From Monosiga brevicollis MX1 (Eukaryota > Opisthokonta > Choanoflagellata > Craspedida > Salpingoecidae), in the NCBI RefSeq assembly GCF_000002865.3, contig NW_001865052.1:54439-118438 (forward strand): a stretch of 64,000 nucleotides of DNA. Direction: 5' to 3'. A program made the translations under genes and the position numbers. The notes under the pieces are model-generated. The model had not been told where the DNA came from, made no database searches, and worked only from the letters and a program-made list of their open reading frames with translations. Of this stretch, positions 45,438-60,500 are shown piece after piece. How positions within the stretch are numbered: the first letter of the stretch is position 1; the number at the start of each line of letters is the position of its first letter.

Positions 45438-47778
45438 ATGGCGGCAGCACCGACGACCACGTCTCCGCGTGTGACGCGCACCAGCTCTCGCGTGACTAAA
45501 GGTGTGCGCGAGCTGGACCCGGACTTTCAGTACGTAGGACAACGTGCGTGCCTCCTTTGCACTCCGCTCAGCAGCGATCGCGCTGACCACTTCCCCCACA
45601 TCTGGCTTCTCGCTCGGCCGGTACTCCAGATATCGCCAGGTCAAGAAGATGGAGGATCACCCCTTTGTTGAGCTGGTGGGCAAGGAGATTGAAATCCATC
45701 TCGGAACCACGCTGGGCTGGCAAAACGGCAAGGTGGTGGAGTTTCACCCTTTTGATGGCATGCATCTCGTCGAAATGGCTGATGGCACCAAGGTAAGGCT
45801 TGGACGCATGGTGGCTCTGAGAGCCGTTGAATTTGATGCCAACCTTGTCTGTTTGTTTTGCTTCGTGCCATCTTTCGCTGCGCGTTCGTGATTGATGGGA
45901 CTCTCTGACATGATCACGCGTGACATGGTGCGCAGCGCCTTTTCCACCTGGATCAGCGAGAGATTCGCCTCAAGGGTCGCAAGCGCGAGTACACCCGACT
46001 GAAGGAGCAAGTGCACAAGCACCCCATGCATACGCGATCCCAAGACCCCGCCCCAAAGTCCAAGCGCGCCAAGGTGCCGATCCGTGGCTTTTTTTTTTTG
46101 TTGTTGTTGTTGTTGTCTGACACCCGCCGCTGGCTGCACTTTGCCTCTGATACTGGATCAGAACCGTTTTCATCCAGCCCTTTTTCTGACCCTCGCCTCC
46201 TCTTTGTCCCTCTGACGAATCAAATTCAGGCAACGGCCGATGCGGATGGAAGCAAGACGGCAACCTCACCCACGGGCTCTGCCAGCAGCTCACCTGCCGC
46301 TTCGCAGGCCTCGGCGGCAGCAGCCTCTGATGCCGGCATTGACGTCGGCGCCAGCACGACACAGGCCGACAAGAGCAAGGCGAGCCACGCCCACAACCAC
46401 GCCAGCAACGCCATCCACGTCTGCTACACTGACCCGGAAGTGGACGAGATGACGGGCCTCAAGGGCCAAGCAGAGGTCTTGATCGACGCCAATCATCAAG
46501 TCTTCGAGGCTGACCTGGTCTATCTTGACCTGAGCCAGAATCACGACAAGTACTACAAGGTAATCCTTGTTTATCCTCGTCCCATTCCAAGGTGTAGCAT
46601 CCTCAGTTGATCAAGCAGTGATCAAGCAGGGAGAGTGAGGCGCTCGTGAGCTGCTTTTCTCATTCATCCTTGTGCCCCTGTCCATATCGCCGCTTCCTTG
46701 CCATGCTCTAGCTGCAAGTGCTCAAGGCCAAGGATGGCAGCGCCTACTGGTGCTCGCACCATTGGGGGCGCACAGGCACTCACGGTCAAAGCCAGGTCTT
46801 CAAGTTTGATGACGAAGCTACCGCCATTGCCGATTTTGAGGACAAGTTTCACCAAAAGACTGGCTTCCAGGTGAGCGCCGCCCGTTGGTTTGGCCCGCGC
46901 CCAGTCTCTCTCTCTTCTCTTCTCTCTTCTCTCTCTCTCTTTCCCCTCCCGCCCTCTCTCTCCCTCTTTCTCCCTTCCTCTCTCTTTCTCCCCACCACCC
47001 TCTTTTGTCCATCAGTTCTTTGGCATTCAGTCTGGCATTGAGACTGCCTCTCTCACCGAGCTCATCTTGCACAACTTTGGCTGCTTTCGACAACTGATAG
47101 TGGAAGGATCGCGATACCGCCTCGCGCAAGCCTGGCAAGTATGCGCTCAAGCGTAAAGTCTACCTATCGGTGGGCGCCAACCCAGCCAATAGCACTGGTA
47201 CCAACGCAGCTGCTGGCGAGTCGGTGGTGTGGCAGGTACGCCCACTTGTACACATGTCGTCCACCTCTGCGACGGCTGTGTGGCCTTTGTCTTTATTCTC
47301 ACCACTACCTGGGGCCGACAGTACTATGTTGATGACTTTGTCGATGGCAAGTCTGTGGGCTGGTATCCCTACACGGTACGTCCCGGCCTGCCGCTGCCCT
47401 CATCGATGTTTCTTTGTGCAACTAATTGTGCAACTGATGTATGCATCTTCTGTGCAACGATCGTGGCAATGTCACAGGAATCGGCCACGCGTGTGGTGGA
47501 GGGTGTCTACTCGGAATGGCAAAACAACACCTGGCTTGACGTGCGCCAAGTCCAATCGGGCTACTTTTCCTACCGTAAGCCTTCAGGCCCTGTGCCGTTC
47601 GCACGCCCATCGCCAGCATCGCCAGCATCGGTCCAATTTTTCTGCCCCCGGTTCCTCATCCATCTCCCACCTCTATCGCGGTCCGATGGCGCTAGGTGTG
47701 GACTTTAACACCATGACGCAAACCAACACCAGCACCAACACTTGCCGCCGCATCCGCCGTCAAGCTCAAGCGGCCTAA
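45438..47778 (+). CDS. Tudor-like / WGR / WWE domain protein without PARP catalytic domain
   Basis: Nine exons (45438-45529, 45630-45792, 45936-46073, 46230-46559, 46712-46870, 47101-47235, 47322-47375, 47478-47574, 47696-47778), all in frame, give 416 aa. Residues about 35-100 form a Tudor/PTM-like barrel (VGKEIEIHLGTTLGWQNGKVVEF ... LDQREIRLKGRKREY, written here in two pieces around an intron). A Ser/Ala/His-rich linker follows. A WGR domain comes next: DKYYKLQVL, WCSHHWGRTG, then KDRDTASRKPGKY, as in PARP1-3. The C-terminus is a WWE domain: YYVDDFVDGKSVGWYPYT ... VDFNTMTQTNTSTNTCRRIRR, matching the MTQTN...R.R signature. WGR binds DNA 5'-phosphate ends and contacts the PARP catalytic domain; WWE binds iso-ADP-ribose. 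The catalytic domain is absent. Likely a DNA-damage or ADP-ribose reader (inference). Confidence 0.85.
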
Positions 47779-48382
47779 GTCCACCCATGACGTTTTGTGT
47801 GTGTTTCACGTGTCGCGACCGTCCGGTTGCTCCAATGCCAAGCCGTCTTGTCGAGTGACAGGCACGCCCCCTCTTGATCGTGCAGTGTGTTCATCAATCA
47901 ATCAATGGACTGATCGAGGATGGATGGATCGATCTGAGAACAAGAATTGAATGCTTCTTTTCGGTCACGTCTGTGCGACGGCTGGGCCTTTCTCTGCCTA
48001 CTTGGCCTGTCCCCTTCTTGCTGCGCCACATCCAAGCACTGCCTTTTTGAGCATTTGGTATCGCTTAAAAGAGATGGGATGGGCGCGTGTGTGCAAGGAA
48101 AAAAAAAAAAAACTGTATACTTTTAAAGTTCTTAATTGTCGCCGAGCCTTTCCGGAACAGAAAAGGGCACGGCAGAGCAAAAGGCGACATTCAATAAGAA
48201 ATAGAAACAAGCCGCACTGCGGGGCACAGCCCAGCACACAAGCACGGCACAGGAAGGTGGTAGAGACAGCATCAGCATCGAGACGTGTCAAACACAAAGA
48301 GACTCAAAGAGACTAAACGATCAATGACATCACACACAGTTGCAAGCGAAACAGAAAAAAATGTGGTGTGAAGGCTTAAGAC
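47779..48382. other. Intergenic region between convergent genes
   Basis: Contains short tandem GATGGATGGATC-like and TCAATCAATCAAT repeats (about 47890-47935). No gene seen. Confidence 0.6.
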
Positions 48383-48622
48383 TTAAGCAGACTTGGCCTC
48401 CTTCTGCAGCATGAGAGCAACGGCATCGTAGTGCTTGCCGGCATCGAGCTGGGCACGCTCCCAGTTGGTGAGCATCTTGTCGCGCGACTGGTCGGGGCGG
48501 AGCCAGACGTTGCGGTAGACGGTCCAGACACCAAACGAGGAGGCGAAGGTGCAGAGAACGGCCAGAGGCAGAATCTCGGGCTTCTGGCGCAGGTCGGAGA
48601 TAAGAGAGCGAATGGCCGACAT
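48383..48622 (-). CDS. NDUFA4/COXFA4-like mitochondrial inner-membrane protein (MLRQ/B12D family)
   Basis: 79 aa, one exon. The layout matches the family: a short basic N-terminus (MSAIRSLISDLRQKPEILPL), one membrane segment (LAVLCTFASSFGVWTVY), then RNVWLRPDQSRDK...NWE and a charged tail (YDAVALMLQKEAKSA). Human NDUFA4 is 81 aa with the same order: basic start, one TM, an NPD/DxxN stretch. The protein associates with cytochrome c oxidase in animals and fungi. No other ORF competes in this interval. Confidence 0.7.
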   Translation of the reverse strand: MSAIRSLISDLRQKPEILPLAVLCTFASSFGVWTVYRNVWLRPDQSRDKMLTNWERAQLDAGKHYDAVALMLQKEAKSA

Positions 48623-49934
48623 GGTGATGGGCTAAGCAAAAGGGTAGCTGGAGCTGTTGGCTGGAAGAGGCTGTTGTTGCTTTGAGGCTGATGAGAGCTG
48701 GTTGTAAAATGCCAGTCCACCCCGAGCCGGCTTTAGATATACTGCGCGGGCAGGGGTGGGTGTGATAGCCGTGATGGCAACGGATGCAGAGAGCAGAAGG
48801 AGGCGGGAGGTGGGGGGGGGGACCCTTGATGCAAACCATCCCGCTCGCTCATCACGCAAGGTCGGGTCAATCCGCCATCACGACGGCCCCTCACGCAACA
48901 CAACACACACACACTGAGCGCGCGCGCGTTTCCATAAGAAGCGCACAACACTCGTAAGCGCGATGGTGATGTGATGACAATGTGTGTGTGTGTGTGTGTG
49001 TTAGCAAGACAACGGGGTTGGCCAAGTGGTTTTGTCAGACGAAATCCATGAAGCGGAATCAAGCTGGCGGGCTTGGTGTATGGAAAACGTAACCTTGGGG
49101 TGGGTAACGTTAGAGTGATGCAAGAGGAGGGGTGTTTGAAGTGTGATGTATGTCACGGTTTCACGCGGGTATTGGGTGGGAATTGCATCGCGGCACCCAG
49201 CGCAAGAGCAGCAGGCGCCGCTGATGCAAGCTGCATCAAGGTTCCTTCCCCAAAATGTCAGATTTATCAATGTCAGACCAAATGTAAGAAATAGGTGTTC
49301 TGAACCATATTGTGCAACACTGAATTAGTCCAGCTGTTGTAAACAGTCGTTTGTAAAATTTAGATGACTGATTTTCAATCATATCCAATTTATATTACAA
49401 TCGTTATACCTGCGTTTTTACTCCCAAATCCAATTCCATATCTGCCGTTGATCTTCCCGCGCCAATTCGAATATCCTTTCTTCGCTGACAAACTGCCAAA
49501 AAAAATCAAAAAAAAAATATTGAAAAGTATTGCGGACTTGCGCTCAGACCCCATTTCACTCTCTTCTCTTGCCCTTGTCGTCTTGCCCTTTGCGTTGTTG
49601 CGTGGCTTGATGCATGCTGCTGGTGGGTGAGTCAGTTGCACCCATACAGTCAATCGTGGGAGATCAACCCCTCCCCACCCATATCAGCAAACAAAGGTAC
49701 AGCTGCCTGCCCGTTCAATGTGCCCGAACCACTTTCCTGACCCCGTCTTGAAGCACCTACCTACCTACCTGCCCTAGCACACCTGCGCACACACAAACCC
49801 ATCTAAATCATCGTTGCTCGCGCGTTTGGCACTGCCACGACCCAATCACATAGCTTTGTCGTTGCAGCAGACGTTGCGCCTGCCCAGACACACCCTGTCT
49901 CTCCTCGGCATCAGCTAGCTTGACCAACTTTACC
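48623..49934. other. Intergenic region upstream of NDUFA4-like and forkhead genes
   Basis: GT run (48981-49000), AT-rich DNA around 49320-49520 and CACA-rich short repeats. It is a divergent promoter interval. No gene recognised. Confidence 0.6.
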
Positions 49935-52138
<2,204 letters not shown>

Positions 52139-53412
52139 ACTCGACCTTCATCCGTCCATGGCGCTGCGTAGCCAGGGATCCATGTGCTCCTGCCATTGTT
52201 GGGCCTGGCGCTCGACAATACCCGAGGTCACCTTGCGCTGCTGAATCGGCGAACTTCTTGCATTCAGAACAACGGCTCTGCACGGGCTTTCGTTTGAGCT
52301 GTCTCAGCTCTTTGGTCTCTGCGGCCTCGACGTTTGTTTGACGTGGCTTGGCCCTTCTGCACGATCGCGGGCGTCGTGCTACTGTTTGTAGGCCCCAGTT
52401 GAACCCCTATGATTGATTTTGTGCCTGATGTCCAAGTGTCTGTGTGATGTACCTGTGTATTTGTGCGTGGGCCCCCGTCGTGTGGCCATTCAGAGAATCG
52501 TAAGCGAGATTGATTTTAGTGTCCTCCATGTTTGGGCGTTGGTGGTATGTTTCCCATGTCCTTCGATGAGCTTGTGTTGGCCCGATTCTTGGTTTTGGTT
52601 GGTTTGTTTTTGGCTCATGCCTCGCGTACTACTTCTGGGTTCTGCTGACCGTTTGGTGGGTCCGGTGTGGCTTACGCCTGTTGTTCATGGTCCAGAGGTC
52701 GTCTTCGCCGTGGCTGAGAGTATGGTATTAATTATGCGGGACACGTTTTTCTTCCGTTTGACTGTGCTGTCAAGTTTTGAGACCTTGGTCACCCGTCACA
52801 CACCTGCAAATTTAGCTGATAACAGAGGTGTCTCTACAATTTTGAATGCTTTTGGCACATGTCTCACCCGTGCGTACGGTTGATATGCGAGAAGATCGGC
52901 TCTTGCCTTGCCTGACCCCTGAGCGTCCCCTTTGGACCGTCGTTTATACACGTTCGACACGATCACTTTGTTTTTACTCTTCAAGTCACTGATCGAGATC
53001 TGTTCATGTATCCAAATGGTTGCCAGGACATGACTTTGGTAGAGCCAATTGTCGCATACTTGGGCATGCGGCATCAATCAGATCCTGGTTCTAAGAGCAG
53101 CCACCACTTGGCAATCGTGGCGCATCGCAATTGCCACCCCAAACCCCATGAAAGATACAAGAGGGGTCGAAAAGGCGGTTTTAAAAATTTCACCAAAATT
53201 AGCCGAAAATGTTCGAAAATTATTTTACAAAACAAGATGTTGTTGTCATTTTGCTTTGTGCGTGTGTGTGTGTTTTGGGCTCAAGTTTTTCGTGAAAATA
53301 CGAAAGCACGCATGAAGCCGTGTATCAAAGTCCTGAATTGAAATCGGGCTGCTGCTTTAACACTGCAGTCTCATATAGGTAGGAGCACGCAGGGTGACAC
53401 AACAACGGGGCC
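52139..53412. other. Intergenic region between convergent genes
   Basis: T/G-rich downstream of the forkhead gene. One 156-codon plus ORF (52413-52883) has no domain and biased Val/Leu/Trp content; I do not consider it a gene. No repeats of note. Confidence 0.55.
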
Positions 53413-56400
53413 TTAATGCTTGGCAGCCATGCTCTCATCAACAAGCTGCAAGGTACGGAAGAACACGAGTGCGAATGCGGGTCAACACGACACATGGCAG
53501 ACGTAAGTGCATTCAGCATTCATGGTCGCAGGATATCAATGGCAAGACGAGCAAAGCCAGCAAAGCAAGCCAGCGGATGACTCACCATGCGCACACGCGT
53601 CAGGGCTGCTTGCACCGAAGCAAAGGTGCCATCCAGAACCACGCTGCCCACACGCTCAGCATCGTCCACCTCCATCTTGACATCGTATGTCCTCTGAATG
53701 TCCTTGATGTTGCCACCTTGGCGGCCGATGATGGCGCTAACGGCAGCCTTGGGAACATCCATTTGCACGTGGAAAACGGGCAACTCACAGCCTTCGGTGG
53801 CCTCGGCGTGTGTCTGAAGAACCAAGGCCCGACACAAGTGAGGCGGTTGTTGTTTTCTCAATGAACATGCCGGATAGGCGAGTGCAACCAACGCACCTTC
53901 ATATGACCAAAGATATATTGATGCAGCTTCACCTGCTCCGCGGTGGGGCCCGAAATGGTCATGATGGCACTCTGCGCGAACAATGACGGGGTCAGCAGTC
54001 GCGGTACAAGAGTGAGCGGCGTGTGAAATCATGAATGAATAAGGAGGACAACGGGGTCCACGTCAAAAGAAGGCCCAAGACAAGCACGGCTGTTCGAAAT
54101 AGCAACTTACGCCATCTTCGCGAGCCTCCGACAAATCAACCTATTTTTTTTTTTTGAGCAGCAGCAGATGGCAGCAGATGAGCGAGCCTAGAGCGTGAAT
54201 TGCATTGGAATTGTCTATCAAACATGGGGTGCCCAGGCTACCAACAACGGACCTCAGCTGACGAAGACTGACGCAGACGCTTGATGTGTGCGCCCTGACG
54301 GCCAATGACCGATCCCATGAAAACAGCGGGGATGGTAATCTGCGTGCGCTCCAATCCTGTTCACCATGGTCAGTTGGGCTCATATGTACACGAGCTAGAG
54401 CGGGTCAAAGCAGATGATGACGATGATGCTGATGATTATGAGAGTTGTGTTTGAGCAAAGAAACTTACGGCCAGCGGCGCTGGAAATGTTCACGTCGTCA
54501 CCTGCCGTCACGGTAAAGTATCGAACGCACATCTGCAGCGCACGCTTCAGTTGCGAGTTGGTGCCGCTGAGCTGTAAAATGCTAGAAAAAGGCAAGCCCC
54601 CCAAAAGCCCAACGCCATGCAAGAGGCGAAGTGAGGAACTTCCACGGTGACAAGTATGATGCAAAGCATATTAAAAGATTGACATGAAATGAAGAATGGG
54701 ATCGGCAAAAACAACCGCACGGGCCTATCGTCGACCATCACCCTTTTGACGCCGCAACAGAGGGGACATCGACAAGAGCTCCAATCGGGACTTGCAAGAC
54801 GTACCGTTGGGCCGGTTCAAGGGCCGGGTAGGCCTGGTTCACAACGCGGGCAAAAGCACCGCTGACGTCCTGAATGTGGCGGATGGTGCGACCACTCTTG
54901 CCAATGATGCGACCCACAATGGCCTCCGGAATAGAAAACTGGAGCATGGGAGGGTTGCCCTGCTATCGGTTCGCAACATGTCGGATGACCATGTGAACCC
55001 AGGTCGAAGCTAGATGATTTGTAAGATAGTCTCTTTGTGGATGGCGGCGGGCCTACCTGGCCCGAGCCGCGCTCTGCAAGGTCATTGGCTTGCATCAAGT
55101 GAAGAATGTTCATGCAGGCCGCTACCAGTTGCGAAGAGGAGCCCTGAAAGAAAGAAGCCAGATACGCATATGACATGCGCATGAGCGGAGGCGCAAACAG
55201 CACTGATCATGATCGATGCACGCCTGGCGACTTGAGATCTGCTGTTCGAGACGCGATGGGGCCCTGACCTGAATTGTGACAATGCGATCTTGGCCCATAT
55301 CGCCTGACTGGGATTGGACGCGAATGTTGGTCGAAGTCTTGGCTTGCAGTTCACGGATGTTAGCACCGCCCTGGCCGATGATGGCACCGGCCTGGGAGTG
55401 GGACACAATCATGTTGGCAGGCAGCAGCTATTGATGACAAATACTCCAATGAGGGTCGATCACAGTGCCACAAAAGGGCAGCGCTTTGCTGCACAGGTAC
55501 GGGGAAAGTCGATGGGTCGGTGGGCTATTGCCGTGGGACGTACATGGAGATGTTGCGCGCTGCGCACCATGACCTCCAGCTCTGGGCCCATGTACAGGAA
55601 CGACTAGATACGCATGTTGGAGAGATGAGCATGCAGCGTGGGAAGAAGCAGGCGGACAAGTCCGTTCGGGGCTCTGAGACGTACGGCTGCGGCCGAAAGC
55701 TGGGGTTGAGCGCGGAGATGAGCCGCAGCTTCCGCAGCCTTCATGGAGCCGGGGAAGATGAGGATGTAGTGGTGAAAGTCTGGCGCGGACTTGGCTTCAC
55801 CTTCGGCAACGGGAGGGCCACGGATGCTGTTGGCCTCGAGAACCTTGAAGTTCTCGCAGAAGGCACGCATTTCATCGATTGTGACGGCCGGGTCAACATT
55901 GGCCACCACAACGGCAACCTGGGAAAGAAGCGTGCGCATATGGAGTGGGGCAGGTACCGTGGGAGTGAATGAGAGAAAACTGGGCGGGAAAATGGCGAAA
56001 AAACCATGCCTTGGCGTCGTGCAAACATACCGGGCCATTGCGAAGGCGGTCTTGCTGAGTGCGCTGGGACGAGTCGACCGAGATTTGGAGCGGGGAGTCG
56101 TTGATGACTCGGTCTGGTTGATTGGGTGCATTTGGTGAGATGGAGTGATCTTGGGCGTGCAGCAGGACCAGAGCTGGGAAAGGGGGCAGCGGCGCATGAA
56201 ACGTACCGCGAAGGGCGGCACAGACGGCTTCTTCGTCGACGGTGGCAGTAAACTTGACAAAGCCGATGCGCTTGACCAGAACAATAGACTCGACCTGTAG
56301 GTACCAACGACGTTTGTGTTGGGGCAGGTAGGAAGGGTGGTGTGAGCTGTAGGTTGGTGAAGCGTGGGCATGGGTGTCTGTTTGTGTCGATCGCTGGCCC

Positions 56401-56608
56401 GATTAGGCCAGCGTGTGCGCAATCTAGGGCTGGAGGCGTGGAGGCTGAGCTGCTCGCTCGCCCCTAGCCGCATTGCGTCGACTATGGAGGGCTGGTACGA
56501 GCTGGAATGGCGTGCATCATGTACCTGGCCGTAGACACGGAAAGCCTCGTGGAGGGCGATGGGCGCCGACCGGACCCGGGCCACGTTACCAATCCAGAAT
56601 AGCGACAT
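53413..56608 (-). CDS. IGF2BP/IMP-like RNA-binding protein (2 RRM + 4 KH)
   Basis: Many small exons on minus. Start at 56608: MSLFWIGNVARVRSAPIAL begins RRM1, followed by an exon with RIGFVKFTATVDEEAV. RRM2 starts VAVVVANVDPAVTIDEMRAF (about 55920-55660). Four KH domains follow in order, each with a GxxG loop: AIIGQGGANIRELQ (about 55400), RIIGKSGRTIRHIQ (about 54910), SVIGRQGAHIKRLR (about 54310) and AIIGRQGGNIKDIQ (about 53730). The last exon adds LVDESMAAKH and ends at 53413. The 2xRRM + 4xKH order is that of IGF2BP/IMP/VICKZ proteins, which bind mRNAs in cytoplasmic granules and control their localisation and stability (known family). Exon borders between domains are approximate. Individual domains match poly(C)-binding KH proteins too; the order makes IGF2BP the best call. 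Confidence 0.8.
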
Positions 56609-57575
56609 GGCAAGAGGTGTGGCAGGTGTGCGTGTAGGAGGAGGAAGAACAGGAGGGTGGGGGAGGCAAAGCCTATGGATGGACACGAGGCAGACGGGTC
56701 AAGGTGAGCGTCCAGTCAGTCAATCAGCCACAGCACGAGCCAGACCGTGCGTGCGTGCGTGTTGGGGGGGTCGCCACCAGACAGGAGAAAGAAAAGTGAA
56801 GAATTAAAAAAAACCCGTTCGGCACGACCAAGAAAGAGGTTCCCGGGCCGTCAGTGGAGGAAATGGAGATGCCCGAGTCGAATGCAATCAAATTGCATTT
56901 GCCATCCTTTTCCAACCGTTCTGCATTCTCCAGCCAACCGCTGCCCTTTCCTTCCCCGTCCCCTCAAACTCGCGCATGAGCACACATCGAGCGCCACTGA
57001 ACCGACCTTGAAAGAGAGAGAGAGTGTGTGTGTAGAGTGTGAGAGAGAGCGAGAGAGAGAGAGAGGTGAATGATCGAATGGTGCCGCGTGGTTTCTTCTG
57101 AATGTGTGAAAGAACGAGAGAGAGGAGAGAGAGAGAGAGAGAGAGCGAGAGCTTGAGAGAGAGAGAGCTTGAGAGAGACAGAGAGAGAGAGCTAGAGAAA
57201 GAGAAAGAGAGAGAGAGAGAGAAAGCGAGAGAGAGAGAGGGAGAGTCACACGTCAACACCTTTCGTGTGAAAGCGCACATGCAGCCGCCACAGCAGCAAA
57301 CCACGCTGACATTCTGACAAACACCAAATTATCAGCATGTCAGATAATTACAATTCCGAAGCGATTATATTTAACTTTGGAGCCAGGGTGCTGGAGGGCA
57401 TCATCAGAGATGGTAGGTGAGCCAATGGAGGAGGCCCGGTCACTGACAACCGCGTCGCGACGACGGGGCGGCCAGGGGCGGGGGTCTGCGTCCTCGGGCG
57501 TGCTGGCTGCTTACACAGACGCACGCTGAGACGGGCACAGACATACACACACTTTGTATGTGTGTGCGCGCGTGT
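56609..57575. other. Intergenic region, GA-rich
   Basis: Divergent promoter interval holding GAGAGA blocks from about 57008 to 57245. ORFs are Arg-Glu or Ser-Leu repeats. The 57300-57575 part has no recognisable exon. Confidence 0.65.
57008..57245. repeat. Interrupted (GA)n tract
   Basis: About 240 bp of GAGAG blocks with spacers, in the interval between the IGF2BP-like and DAK genes. Confidence 0.9.
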
Positions 57576-60500
57576 ATGTGGTTGCTGAATCTTCCATTGC
57601 ACGCCGCCCACTCGCTGACGTGTGCGCGTGTGCTTCCTCATGCTCTCGCTTCAATTTCCTCACATACTCGCGTGCGCTTTTATCGGGCTGATCAGGCAGC
57701 AACAACAACACCGGTGGTTCAGTTTATCAACAACCCCCAGACGGTGCGTGCTCGCCGATCAACTCGAGTCTGCCCGATTATCAGACATCTTATCGTGCTC
57801 ACCTTGCACTCGTGCTCCCATCAGGTGGTTGAAGAGGCGCTGCAGGGACTGTGCCGTTGCAACCCACACCTCGTCAAGATCAAGGGCCTCAACGTCGTGT
57901 GTCGTGATGATATTCACGCCCATCGCCAACAACATGTCGTCGTCATCTCTGGCGGGGGTGCGTGGCGACGCTGCTAATACGCTGACCGCCTCCTCCCCCG
58001 TTCGGCAGCCGCATTCCTTTCCACCCAGCCTCTCAATCATTTGATCTGCGTCGGTGACGCAGGTTCGGGACACGAGCCGGCCCATGCTGGATTCGTTGGT
58101 GATGGTATGCTGGCCGCAGCCGTTTGCGGCAACGTGTTTGCCAGCCCCTCGGTTGCTTCCATCCTTGATACGATCCGCACGTGAGTCGGCCCCGTCGACG
58201 CTCTTGCCACCACCGCTCCTCCCCTCCCGACATTGTTTTCAAGAGACTGAACTGAGTCTATGGCCATCTACTCATCGCGATCGCGTTGTCAGCGTCTCGG
58301 GACCCAAGGGTGCCCTCTTGGTGGTGAAAAACTACACCGGCGATCGCCTCAACTTTGGTCTGGCTGCCGAGAAAGCCAAACAGCTTGGTATCCCAGTGGA
58401 CATGGTCATCGTCGCCGATGACGCCGCCGTTCAAGCCCGAGGTAAGGACCAATCGTTGCATCTAATGCCTTCTGTTTGTTTACTTATTCGGGTGGGGCGG
58501 GGGTGGGGGCTGAGTTTTTTTTTTTTTTTTTGGCTTCAACCGAAGCAGCCTCAATCCGTCGCACCGAATCTGACTGAGCCCAGGACGAACAGGCAATCGC
58601 GGCCTGGCTGGCACACTCTTTGTCCACAAAGTCGCCGGTGCCGTGGCAAGCACCGGTGCCTCCCTGGCAGAAGTCAAAGCCGCTGCACAGAGCGTAGCCG
58701 AGACCGTTCTTAGCGTTGGCGTCGCTGCCGGTCCTTGTCAGCTGCCCGGTGGGGCCCCCAAAGACCCTTGGCCGCACAATACCGTCGAACTCGGTACATA
58801 CCCCTCGGCACCCGCTCTCCTTGCCCACGAAGCACCTTTCTCCAGTCGAATGCTGCCCTGATTTCTGACACACGCTCCCAGGCCTCGGAATCCATGGCGA
58901 ACCAGGTCGTGAGCAGCAGCAATTCCATACGGTCGACGCGCTCGTCACCGAAATCTGTGGCCACTTTGGCCAGCTTCAACCCAAGACTGACGTTGCCGTG
59001 CTCATCAACAACCTGGGCGCCGTCAGCAACCTTGAAATGGCCATTGTAGCAAACTCTTTGCTCTCCCACCTTCAAAACACAATGCATCTCAATATCCGCC
59101 GCGTCTTCATGGGTGCTCTTATGACGTGGGTCTTGGCGCCCCTTTCGTCTGATGCCCCCTCAAACGCCCTTTTGAACAGCATACTGCATGCGTGCTCAAA
59201 TCCCCTTCTACTGCCCGACCCAGTTCCCTCAACATGCCAGGTTTTTCTGTCTCGCTCCTTCCTGTTGGGAAGGACGGCGAACTGCAACGGGTTGAAGACC
59301 TCCCTCTTGAAGTGGTCAGTTGCTGGCTCCACGCAGGTGCAACTCTTTTGACATTTTTTCGGACAACAGCATGCTTGCCTGCTCTGATCTCCTGGCTTGC
59401 TGCCAAAGTGGCTCGATTATACTACCGCAGCACCCGGCTGGACAGCCTTTGCCCATGCGCATGCACTCGATGCCCGCCAATCGCGGTATGTTTGTTCATG
59501 CTGCACCCTTGCCGGCTCTCCAATTCGCTGGCATCTTATCATCTCTGTGCATGCAAAAGGGATGGCGCACATGCTACTGAGATTGAGCCGGCAGCCGAGG
59601 TCAACCCAGGCCAGCCGGCTTCCTCAAACGATGATGACGTCAACAGCGACGCACTTGATGCCGTCACCACGCAAGCCATCAAGACTCTTCTCCAAGGTTT
59701 GCAAGTTTTGAAGTTTTGTCGTGGCAAAAGAGATTCCCCCGCCCCTCTGAGGGAACGACGCCTTTTAGCTGCTCGCCGCTGACCCGGACCTGGCAAGCGC
59801 AGTCTTGCCTCACGCTCACCTTGTCCTATCATCCCAATGCCTATCATTTGCGTACACCCGTCATTAGGGGGCGCCGAGCGTCTGATTGCCGCCGAGCCAG
59901 AAATCACCAAGCTAGATCAACAGGTGGGCTGCTGACATCCCCACCTCGCTGCTCCACAAGAGGCGAATGTCCACTCATTTCCCGAGCGTGGTTGTGGTAC
60001 GGTGACAGATTGGCGATGGTGATTGTGGCGACACCATGTCACGGGGTGCTCGGGCGCTACTGACATTGCTGAATCAAGAATCCTTACCGACACATGCCAG
60101 CCAGTGGTGCTCTGCCATTGTACGACGCTTGCACGCCCCCTTCAAGCACCTCGCTGAACATGTCGTGTGAAAGCAAAGGCCCTGACAAGACTGCTGCGTG
60201 CCTGACAGGGCAAGACATTGGAAGCGAGTATGGGTGGAACTTCAGGCGCCATCTTTGCTATTGGGTTGGCGGCCATGGCTGCGCAGCGGGATAAAGCAAC
60301 TAGTTTCAAGGTACGGCATTCAAGCGGTTGTGAATGCATGCATATGTGTGGTCAAAATATGTGGTCTGGCACTCTTGATATGGCAATTGGCCTATTATGG
60401 CTGCGGGTGCCACACGGTGCTTCTCAACCGGGTCTGAAATCACGTGGTCCCTCCGTGCACAGCATCGACTGCAGGCAGCGTGTGAGCAAATTAGCTTGTA

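Noticed and set aside
52413-52883. 156-codon plus ORF downstream of the forkhead gene
   Set aside because: No domain, odd Val/Trp-rich composition, and location in the likely 3' UTR/intergenic region.
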